Of a stretch of DNA of 64,000 nucleotides, positions 1-9,359 are shown piece by piece. Position 1 is the stretch's first letter. Each line of letters opens with the position of its first letter. The stretch lies in contig CM035444.1 in assembly GCA_020310875.1 (NCBI GenBank), positions 15,173,085 to 15,237,084 on the forward strand, written 5' to 3'. The notes beneath the pieces are model-generated. The model worked only from the letters and a program-made list of their open reading frames with translations. It was not told where the DNA came from and made no database searches. The position numbers and the translations under genes were made by a program. Origin of the DNA: Ceratopteris richardii. Taxonomy: Eukaryota; Streptophyta; Polypodiopsida; Polypodiales; Pteridaceae.

Positions 1-412
1 TGAGATGTAAATAATAAGAAGATAAACATTGTAAGCTCAAGGCTTGGTTGAGATTAAAGAATTAGCACTCAAGATTAGTTTTGAAGCCCGCGCCATTCAT
101 TTCCAAAAGTTAAAGGTTTTTAAAACCAATGAGGCAACATCTAACATGTTAAATATCTTTCGGAATATTTTAACAACAATGTCTGCATGTTCTAACACAT
201 CTTGTATGAATAGGTTATATGTAATTTTAAATATTTAGTCAAGTTTAAGTTTCTATCATAGATATATTTTTATGAGTACTCTTAAATTTTGAGGCTAGGA
301 ATATCATTCATGGGTGATCTTCTCTTATGCCACAATGTAGAATATATATGATGTCTGCTCTAGATATACATTTTGTCTATTATGGTCTATGAGTGAGTAT
401 GCAAGAATGATG
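1..412. other. Flank of Copia-1, no recognised gene
   Basis: AT-rich sequence with only short open frames and no motif I can recognise. Its last five bases (408-412, tgatg) are the left target-site duplication of Copia-1. Before that insertion it was continuous with 17446 onward. Confidence 0.6.
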
Positions 413-866
413 TGTTAGTATATGATCAATGTCTACCCCTCATGATTGTATGCACATTTTGTAAGGCCCCCGTTATGAGGAGTGAAGCCAAGCGTGCATT
501 ACCCAATTGATGGGAATCCCAAGTTGCATGTTGGATGAAGGTCATATTGGACCATGTACGGTATTGTAAGGAAAGGGAGTTACCAGGATCCCCAATTGGG
601 GGGTCCGGGGCAGCGGGGAGCAGCCCCGGCTGGGGGGTCCAAGGGGCCAGCGGGCCCCTTGGCTGGGGGGTCCCAGGGGGCCAGCGGGCCCCCTGGTGGG
701 GGTCCGGGGGCAGCGCCCCCGGCGCAACAATAAAGGTAATATTCCATAGAATATTCCCTGTCAGAATTAGAAATCATTTATATTTGTTAGGTCGGTTCAA
801 CCGGTCTAAGCCGTGTATGGCAATTACGCGGGCGGTGGCCGCCCACGCTCTACCGCCCATGTATAG
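413..866 (+). repeat. Copia-1 5' LTR, left part
   Basis: Matches the 3' LTR from 16842 onward almost base for base, apart from a GC-rich stretch near 590-725 that is nearly absent from the 3' copy. It stops at 866 where Gypsy-1 inserted; 862-866 (tatag) is the Gypsy-1 target duplication. Confidence 0.92.
588..725 (+). repeat. GC-rich minisatellite inside Copia-1 5' LTR
   Basis: Imperfect repeats of a unit containing ggggtcc, ccagcgggcccc and ttggctgg, with strong self-complementarity. The matching place in the 3' LTR (about 17020-17035) keeps only a few bases of it, so the two LTRs differ in length by about 120 bp. Because both LTRs arise from one template at insertion, the difference was probably created afterwards by repeat contraction or expansion. 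Confidence 0.8.
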
Positions 867-1570
867 TGTTGGAACTGAAGGACTCACAAGGCAAGGGAGC
901 TTACGAAGGGAGTCAGAGAGAAGAGAAAGTACAAGCAGACAGAGCAGTCAACGACGATCTGGCAAGTAGGCCAATATTTTTTCAGGACACTAACGCATAT
1001 AAAAGAGGTGGACACACAAGGAGAAGGAGCAAGTAGCGAGCTCCAGGAAATGTATGTCAAAATGTTAATAGAAACCCCTACAAAAATAGTGATTTTCATC
1101 ACTAAAAACCATTGTAAATACCATTTCATATTTTTGTAGCTCCATTTTGTGCAAGCCAAGGAGTCCTTGAGCTTGAAGAGCTTTAGAAGTACCTACCTAT
1201 CAGTTTTCACATGTTTTAGACTTCGTTTGGACCTCCAAATAGGGTAGAGAACCTAATTTTTAACTAGGCCGGACACTAGGTCTGGACACGGCCAAAACCT
1301 AGTCAAAAACTATAAATAGAGCTAGAGAGCTCATTTTTGGGGTTAGCTTGTAATTGAATTGAACTTGTATGAGCTTTTGGAAAGTAATCTAAGAACTCCA
1401 TTGCTTCTCACTCTTTGTCTTGCCATGTGTGCGCGTGTGTGTGTATGTGTGTGCATGTTAGTGTGCTTCTCACTCACGCACTTGTGCCTTCACTTGCTCG
1501 AGGTCATCATACCATCCTCACGTCTTCCTGGATTGACATTAAAGGAGGTGCTACTCATCACTGAGCTACA
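867..1570 (+). repeat. Gypsy-1 5' LTR
   Basis: 704 bp, starting TGTTGGAACTG and ending GAGCTACA. It contains a TATA-like box near 1311 and a GT-rich microsatellite near 1434-1454. The tail from about 1460 is recognisably related to the LTR tails of Gypsy-4. Confidence 0.95.
1311..1318 (+). promoter_or_regulatory. TATA box candidate of Gypsy-1 LTR
   Basis: The motif tataaata is followed by the GAGCTAGAGAGCTC palindrome about 10 bp downstream, a position and sequence shared with Gypsy-4 (32239). In the 3' LTR the motif is changed to aataaata. Promoter role is inferred from position in the LTR. Confidence 0.5.
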
Positions 1571-1578
1571 CCAAATTT

Positions 1579-1596
1579 TGGCACCGTTGTCGGGGA
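1579..1596 (+). promoter_or_regulatory. Gypsy-1 primer binding site, tRNA-Asp type, mutated
   Basis: TGGCACCGTTGTCGGGGA lies eight bases after the LTR. It differs from the clean copy in Gypsy-4 (32506) by two transitions, each at a CpG, as expected from methyl-cytosine decay. Assignment to tRNA-Asp is from memory of Athila-type elements. Confidence 0.75.
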
Positions 1597-1950
1597 TCGA
1601 GCTTTGAGGACGAGCGTGTGATGGTAAGACGTAGATTTGAGACATTGGCATTGTAGGTAATCTCGTTACTCTTCTTATTTTTCTCTTTCTTACCTCACCA
1701 TCATCATCACCATCATCATCATCACCATCTCCCACCTCCATCTCCATCATCGCGAAAATTTTCAGTTTTGATCATATCACCTTCTCCACCTCATTTCCCT
1801 CATTCCACTTGTGAGAGAGAGCGAGAGAGCAATATTGTGAGCAGTGTCTTTGCATGTTTGTTGAGTTTTCTTGCAGGATCCAGCCATATCATCCCCTCCA
1901 GCACGCTGCACAGGTACGAAAAACTCAGAAACTGTTTGTGTGTCGCCGAC

Positions 1951-2612
1951 CTCTGTCGATCGCGATCGACAGAAAAAACGCCCATTTGGTAAAACAAAGT
2001 GCACCACCATAATCTACATGATGAGCACATTCTAAATCACTAAAAACAGTTGAAAAATTCCGTGTTTCTCTGTCAATCGCGATCGACACCATCGATCGCG
2101 ATCGACAGCCACGATCGACAACATCTGTCGATCGCGACCGACAGACCCTGTCGATCGCGACCGACAGACCTGTCGATCGCGACCGACAGACCTGTCGATC
2201 GCGACCGACAGACCCCACGACCGACTGACTGCCATGTAGGACCCTGTCAATCGCGATTGACACCGTCGATCACGATCGACAGCCATGACCGACACCTCTG
2301 TCAGTCGCGATTGACACCGTCGATCACGACTGACTGAATTTCAACGATTGATTGACTTTTTCGCGTAGCCACGTGTCCATCGCGACGGACACATTCCCGA
2401 TTGACTGAAATTACGGCGGAAATCCCAGAAAAAGTGTCGATCGTGATTGACACCGTCGATCGTGATTGACAGGACCCACGACTGACTCTGTCGATCGCGA
2501 TTGACACTGTCAATCGCGACTGACGTGTCGATCGCGACTGACAGGCCCCGACGGACACCTCTGTCAATCGCGATTGACAGACCTATCGATCGCGATTGAC
2601 AGGCTTTTCGGC
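1951..2612 (+). repeat. Palindromic TCGATCGCGATCGA repeat array in Gypsy-1 leader
   Basis: One copy at 1951-1972, then a dense run from about 2071 to 2612. The unit is an 18-bp perfect palindrome, TGTCGATCGCGATCGACA, repeated roughly twenty times with spacers such as gacc, cac or ccac. Variants mostly replace CG by TG or CA (for example GATTGACA, CAATCGCGA). Repeats of this kind would fold into hairpins in the leader RNA or allow two RNAs to pair. All reading frames stay partly open, which is a consequence of the repeat. Confidence 0.9.
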
Positions 2613-3500
2613 CAAAATTTTAGGGTTAATTTTTCCAAGTCCTTGGGGAATTTTGGGCATAATTAGAGAGTCATTAGTGATTTGTGAGGTCCCCACACGT
2701 GTTTTTGAGAAAAATCATGTGATCTGTCAGCCTGCTTGAACCCTGTTTTAACTCCAAAACCCTGAACTGACATAACTTTCTCATACGAAATCCGTTTGCT
2801 GTGATTCTTGTCTTGTTGGAAAGCTCGTGGGGAGTACAACCAAAACATCCACTGGTTATGGTTAAATTAAGATCAGGATTATTAGATAGAGTATTTTGAA
2901 GTTGACCATACCCAAGGGGAACAAAATTCAGGGATCTCTAGAATTGTTTTCCAAAAAAAAATCACTGTGCAAATTGGTGTTTGTGTTACATGAATGAAAG
3001 TGATTGGTTCTGTCTTTGGAATTTAAGTCTTGAGCTAACTTTGGAACTCATACAGATCTATTGAGAGCATCGAAGGGCATTCTAAGCAAGAGTAAGTTCA
3101 AGCTTGGGAACACGCTTCTTGGGCATTCAAGGGCAACCAAGAAGGAAACAAAAGGTTGGAAACTCTCAACTCCCTCTGTCAATTCCTAGCTTAGGCTAAG
3201 AACGACTAGTGATAGGAGTAGGCCAGGGCGACGATAGGCATTTATCAAGTTGAAGAATACCTAAATATTCAAGTTCAAGCTAACGACATAATCTTTGTAC
3301 GGTCGAGAACTTTAAAGGAAAATAACTTAACGTGGAACGATCAACTTCAAGTGCGGAACTACACTCAAGTATACCTGACGACGTGATATCAGACAAGAAC
3401 TTTAACACGGTAATCAACTAAAAAAGAATCAAGTAACGGGTACAAAAGAACTCAGCAACGAGGTTGTACTTGGGCAAATTTGGGCTATTCAATTAGGCTT
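2613..3500 (+). other. Gypsy-1 leader after the repeat array, non-coding
   Basis: No open frame of note. The part at about 2720-2835, with gacataacttt and ttggaaagctcgt, matches the Gypsy-4 leader at 34310-34390. The sequence flanking the arrays is therefore conserved while the arrays themselves differ. Confidence 0.6.
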
Positions 3501-5498
3501 ATGAACCTTAGATCAGGGCGACATCTAGGGAGAGATAGACAAAGTCTTAGGTCTTCAGAGGCTAGTGTCAACCACACTGCTAGGTCTTGGGCCTAGCAGT
3601 TGAGCCACCACTCATACTACCCTAGCTCCGAGACTAGTGAATCAGAGATGTCTCAAGGCATGGACAGACCTACGGGAAGTTCAGGAGTGCCATACTTGCA
3701 CAGGGTAGAAGGTCCTTACAAGACGCAGCTGGAATACCTTAGGACCAACCGATTAGGTGCTAGCATCTATGAGGACGGCCTAGGAAGATCCGTGGTCCAA
3801 ATCAAAAACCCAGACCAATCTATTGGGCTAGAGCACCCTACTGTCAAATTTGAAAATGGTGCATACCTTGATAAAGAGGGAACCATATATGTGGTCACTA
3901 GTCACCCGGAGAGGACAGATGAATTCGGGAATGTGATCCCTGAGGCGGACATAGATGACTTAGAACAAGGGAACGTAGGAGGGGAGCCCAGGACCCCTCG
4001 AGGGAAATCTGTTCTTACTAGAATCCTCAATCCCGAGTGGGTTCCCCAGGACAACAAGAGCATAGATCTGCTTCTGAACCGAGAGACTGACGAAGCCTTT
4101 TGGAGGTATAAATCTGATCGGCCAATTGATGTAGGAACAATTATGATCTATGAGTTTAAAGATCCAGATAGCCCAGGCAGAGTGACCTACCTAGATCACA
4201 CTTCAGAGAGGATCTTTGTGGTTACAGGACATGACAGGCATGCTTACACTTGGAAGGGTGAATTCGTTTTCCCCCAACCAAGATCAAATGTGTCCCATGG
4301 TCACCATGGAGCTGGTACCTCCCAGGCTCATGGAGTTCAGAGAGACATAAAGAGAGACAGACCTGAGGTAAGCTTTGCCAACTCCTTGGGAAGAGGAAGA
4401 ACGAGAACGGAAACAAATAGAGTGGAACCTGAGGGACATAGAGCCCCAGGGAACCGAAGGAATGCGAATGAATTCCCTCTACCAAGACCGAGAGAGCACA
4501 CGAGGACCCTGAGACCGACCCAGCTAGTTAAGTCCATGAAAAACTACTTCGATGGCACTGGAGACCCCTATGATCATGTGGCTGAGTTCAAGCAAGTCTT
4601 GAGAGCTGAACAAGTGGAGGATCTATTCACGCAGTACAATGCCTTTGGTCTAACCCTTAGGAACACAGCCCTTACGTGGTTTCAACCATTGAATGAGAGA
4701 CAATTCAGGAGTATAGACCAACTCCTAGAGGCTTTCATTATTGAATTCTCTAATAATGGCATAAGACATAATACCTCCTCATTGATTCACAGCTTTAAGC
4801 AAACCCCTCAAGAGACTGTGAGACTTGCAGGAAGAAGATTTAGGCAATATCTTGAAAGATGCCCTGTTTTGGAGCTACCCACACCAGCTAAGCAAGTGGC
4901 TTTGTTCTTGGATGGATTGCTAAGTACCAAATTGAGGTCATATGTGTATCTGAAGGACCCTAGGACTATAGAAGAGTGTGTACGCATGTGCATCGACATC
5001 GAGGATAACCTAGGGGAGGAGTTAGAGATTTCCAAAATCTATAAAGATTCAGATAGTGCCTCTAACCTCTCTTCCTCGCAATCCACATCAATTGAGGAAC
5101 TCGCTGAGAAAGTAGCACAAAAACTAGGTGTCTCTAGCAAACAAATCCCAAGGTTTGCCCCAGTAAAGAGGTGCTATACTTGCGGTGGTGACCATATGGC
5201 TAATGCATGTCCCATTATGGCTCAACCCCAAGTAAATCCTAGTAGCCAGTACTGCACCATAGAGCGAAGATACACAAATCACTCAACACAAGACTGCCCA
5301 TACAATAAGCAAGCAGTTAGGCAAACCTACCCTCAGCCATACCCTCAACAAGGCAGATACCAAAGTCAATACCCACCACAACAGTATACTAGGCCTCAAC
5401 AAAATTACCAACCGCAATATCAGGCCCAACTGAGACCCCAGCCTGTGTTAGCTCAACAACCACCTTCTCCTACTTGGTCAGGCAAGGCAAGATTCTAG
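3501..5498 (+). pseudogene. gag: Gypsy-1 gag, one stop, 3' end deleted
   Basis: The capsid/nucleocapsid protein of the element; it would assemble particles around element RNA. ATG at 3501 (MNLRSGRHLG) matches the Gypsy-4 gag start. The frame is broken by TAG at 3594-3596, where Gypsy-4 has CAA, consistent with a C-to-T change. After the stop the frame is open for 632 codons. The retrotransposon gag domain runs from about RTLRPTQ through FDGTGDPYDHVAEFKQ, ALTWFQPL and CVRMCIDIEDNLGEEL. A CCHC-like knuckle CYTCGGDHMANAC is near 5171-5209, followed by a Q/P/Y-rich tail. At about 5470 the sequence jumps to reverse transcriptase in another frame, removing the rest of gag, protease 1 and most of RT. 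Confidence 0.88.
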
Positions 5499-8410
5499 GA
5501 CACATAGTGTCAAAGAATGGCATATCCACTGATGAAGAGAAAGTGAGAGCCATAGCGGAGCTACCTAGGCCAAAGAATATCAAGGAAGTACAAGCTTTCA
5601 TGGGGCATTGTGGTTATTACCGACGGTTTATACACATGTATGCCATCATTGCAAAGCCTTTGTATGGACTTCTGACTAACTTTGAGTGGACTGACGAATG
5701 TGAGAATTTCTTCAATGAGCTTAAATGGCGATTATGTTCAGCACCAATCTTAACCACACCAGATTGGAATAAGCCTTTCCATGTTCATGTGGATGCATCC
5801 AATTATGCTATTGGGTGTGTACTCGCGCAACCTACCAGTGAAGGTAATATGGATCTTCCAATTGCCTATGCTAGTAGACAATTGAATGCAGCTGAACGAA
5901 ATTATACCACTCGTGAGAGAGAAGGACTAGGCATGGTATATGTAGTTAAAAAGTTTAGACACTATTTGCTTGCAAATAAGTTCAAATTTTTTACTGACCA
6001 CCAGGCTCTACTGTACCTGGTAAACAAGCCATGTAATACAGGCAGATTAGTAAGATGGTTTCTCTTACTAATGGAATATGACTTTGAGGTAGTAGTGAGG
6101 AAAGGCAGAACTCACCTGAGAGCAGATCATCTCTCAAGGCTCACATCAGGAGAAGCCCCACAAGGAGTGTCAAATGACCTACCTGATGCTTATTTGTTTA
6201 ATTTAGAAGTTGTGCCACAGTGGGCTAAGCCGCTAGTGCCAGTATTGACATACGGGCCTCACCACCCAGTCATAAACACTCGGGGTAGAGAGGTAGTAAG
6301 AGCCCAAAAGTACCACATCATGGCAAGAAGTATGTACAAGCACACGGATCAAGGGATCTTGGCTTGTTGTGTGGAAGAGGATGAGTACGCGAAATGGTTA
6401 CAATGAGCACATGTAGGTGCATTAGAGCAACACTACTCAAAGCAACGAACCCTACAGACACTAAAGCGACTCGGAGTGCATTGGCCGACTATGGAAGCTG
6501 ATGTCCAAAAGTTGTGCAAGGAATGCCCAATCTGCTGCACTAAACCACCTGTGGAACATGCCACTCTTTATCAAGTGTCTATAGTGCCAGATTGGAGTGA
6601 ACCACTAGTATTCTTCTTGAGGACAAAAACATTCCCTCAAGATATGACCCTGACGAGACAAAGAAGTCTAGAGCAAGAAGCCCTAGATTACTCACTCATT
6701 GGTGATAATCTATACAAGCGTGGTAAAGATGGTTACCTAAGACTATGTGCCCATGAGAGTGAATATCTCAAGATCTTGGAAACTGCTCACCAAGGTGTAG
6801 CAGGAGGACACTTTGGACCAGATCAGGTAATCAAGGCAATACTATTTGCGGGTTTCTAGTGGCCGACCCTTCACATGGATGCACATACCTATGTGAAACA
6901 GTGTGATGTTTGTCAGAGAACTCAGTATCCTATACACAAAGATGAAATGCCACTGAAACCTATGATGGGTGGACGTGCATTCTCTAAGTGGGGAATAGAC
7001 TTTGTAGGTCCTATTAACCCCCCAGCTAAGGGTTCTCATGCTGAATATATCATTGTGGCCACGGATTATCTAACCAAGTGGGTAGAGGTAAAAGCCACAA
7101 CGAAGAACGATGCTCAAACAACAGCTAAGTTTTTATTTGAGAATGTGTTCACTAGATACGGGCTACCTATAGAGCTAGTTAGCGATAGAGGCACTCACTT
7201 CTTGAATGAAGTTATTGAAAATCTACTCCAAGAATTATTGGTAATACATAAGAAGTTTGCCCCCTATCACCCTCAAGCTAATGGCCAGGCTGAGAGCACC
7301 AATAAAATCTTATGCAATGTACTGACGAAATTAGTGAACAATAAACGCTCTGATTGGGACAAATAGCTACACCATGCTGTTTGGGCATACCGAGTCGCCT
7401 ACAAAACGGTACTCCAAGCCACCCCCTTTCAGATGGTATTTGGCCAAAATGCTGTGCTACCGTTGGACTTCTTAATACCTACATTGCAAGTAGCACAAGA
7501 GTATGAATGGACGGGTCATGAACTCTCCTCTAGACTTTTTGACCTGGAACGATTAGGAGAAACAAGACTGAGGGCGGCTACAGGGATATATGCAGCTAAG
7601 AAACGACAGAAGGCATACTTTGATGCCCACGTTAAGGATAAAGGTTTGAAGGCGGGTGACCTAGTACTAGTCTACACTTTGAAACAACATGCGAGAAAAT
7701 TAGAGAAGAGAGGCTACGGACCCATGATCATTAATAGGATCTCAACAAGTGGAGCAGTGCAACTAGCCACATTAGAAGGCGATATTCTCCCAAGCTACAT
7801 AAGCGGATGCCGAGTCAAGTTATATCAAGAACCGCTGACGGAAGAGATGCTAAGTCGACTCAACACTGCTAAGAAACACAAAGAAGAAGAAAAACGAATT
7901 CGCGAAGAGGCTCAAGCAGAAGCATTGGAACGCATCAGGAGAATGAAGTTGAGAAGACAGGGTAGAGAGCAACCTAGGACAGATGCATATGCAGATCAAG
8001 GATATCATGTGGCTATGTGTGAAGTTTCAGATATCAACTCTCATAGGATAATTGATCGACGTCCTTTCATAACCTTAGAGATAGGACAAGGAAAGGGTGC
8101 AAGGGCTGTAAGAGCCTTGATTGACTCAGGTGCAGCCACTAGTGCTGTTAAATTATCGTACTGTCAAAAGTTGAAATTAGCCATCAATCCTATAGAAGCC
8201 TATCTCATAGGATTGGGAGGTGTGGAAACCCCTTGCATGGGCGAGGTGGAACTCCCCCTCTATATTCAAGACGAAGCAATGACAGTCAAAGTACTAGTGT
8301 GTCAAGATGAGGACCTCACTGAGCCTCTTGTCTTGGGTCAGGACTGGATCTATGATCATGCAATCAACCTAAACTTAAGAAGTGGACTTCTTCATGCAGT
8401 CAGGAACTAA
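5474..8410 (+). pseudogene. pol: Gypsy-1 truncated pol: RT end, RNase H, two H2C2 modules, integrase, second retropepsin
   Basis: One frame with three stops (6404-6406, 6857-6859, 7364-7366). It begins inside RT after the missing YVDD region (QGKILGHIVSKNG). RNase H acidic sites are visible as HVDASN, REREGLG, TDHQAL and RADHLSR. Two zinc modules of HX6H...CX2C type follow, one ending CPICC and one ending CDVCQ. The integrase core keeps its D, D, E in GIDFVGP, SDRGTHF and GQAESTNK. A basic C-terminal domain follows, then an E/K/R-rich linker, then a retropepsin-like domain with LIDSGAATS and VLGQDWIYD near the end. Missing RT palm means no reverse transcription from this copy. The position of the protease after integrase is unusual for Ty3/gypsy. 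Confidence 0.9.
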
Positions 8411-9275
8411 GTAAGGCACGATCTCCTGGTCCTTCCAGGGATGCACATGAAGTTGACAATGCTATTCTTGTCCAAAACTGTATGATGCAGAGTGAGGATT
8501 GTCTCAACAATGGAGTCAAGGATAAGACGACACTCCCTTCTTTTCCAAAGGCTAGAAGGATGCAGCAACCAATGGCAGATCAAATACAGAGGAAGCAAAG
8601 CACTACCTATACTGGAGGCCAGAAACACGTGCGAAGCAGAATGTCTCAGCCGTTGAAACGAGTGTGGGTGCGGAAAGGCGAACACCCTGTTGCTACCATG
8701 CCAACCCCACGGCCGAAACCTCTTATTAGTAATCAACAACACGATACTAATAAGAAGTCTTTCATAAATTCTTCTACGAAAGTAAAGTCTATCTAGGTAC
8801 CCAAGAAGTCAATGAAGGCCAGCCCACAATCACGACAAATCTGGGTGCCTAAGGCTTGCTTGCGGGCTCAAATAACTACACCTAGGCCACACCCGGTACA
8901 CCATGTCTCACTCACTCGAACATCTGATGTCCATTCGTATACATCACACACAAACACACATTCTTCCATGAACATAAGTAGAATCACTTGTAAATGGGTC
9001 CCTAAGAAGCCTCATTTTCAAGTAGATACCCCTATCAAACTCTCCAGAGTCTCCACAAAGTCAAGATCAAAACCTATCCATTGCATTTGGCAACCTAAAA
9101 CTTGTAATCAACCCCCGGACCCCAGTTGTAAATCCATGCCCACCCACTAACTGCTACTCTCTCACTACATCTTTCCACTTAGCTCCTAGGTCCACCAAAT
9201 TACTAACTACACACACAAGCACCGAGCACTTAATAACCTACTAATCTCTCCCGAACCTCATGTTGATGTTGTAAT
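8411..9275 (+). pseudogene. Gypsy-1 post-pol region with repeated W-V-P-K motifs
   Basis: An open stretch (8482-8796, then 8812-9150 in the same frame after one TAG) follows pol. It is basic, rich in S/T/P/H, and repeats a short motif: RVWVRKG, I*VPKKS, QIWVPKA, CKWVPKK and CIWQPKT. The single stop falls on what would be the tryptophan of the second motif, as expected for TGG to TAG, so this looks like a formerly continuous coding sequence. I do not recognise the protein. It could be a C-terminal extension of pol or a separate small ORF. From 9151 to 9275 I see nothing coding. Confidence 0.5.
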
Positions 9276-9310
9276 GGGGACAAAAACGGTTCTATCTTGT
9301 CCTTTACAAT

Positions 9311-9338
9311 GTTAACACATGTTTCTATATTCTCACAG
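9311..9338 (+). promoter_or_regulatory. Candidate 3' splice acceptor before the Gypsy-1 extra ORF
   Basis: A branch-like gttaacac, a T-rich stretch and tctcacag|aa lie 22 bases before an ATG (9360) that opens the extra ORF. Splicing of a subgenomic RNA is a known way for elements to express a gene downstream of pol. Here it is inference from the motif alone. Confidence 0.3.
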
Positions 9339-9359
9339 AATCAGGAGGCAAGAAGTAAC

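Noticed and set aside
44..238. Small ORF at the left edge
   Set aside because: 64 codons, no motif, no clear start context and no neighbours to support it.
535..969. Glycine/proline-rich ORFs on both strands in the GC-rich stretch
   Set aside because: They arise from the repeat composition of the Copia-1 LTR and cross the Gypsy-1 insertion boundary at 867.
1951..2612. CRISPR-like array
   Set aside because: Repeats are palindromic and close together but there are no unique spacers of constant length, and the context is a plant retrotransposon leader.
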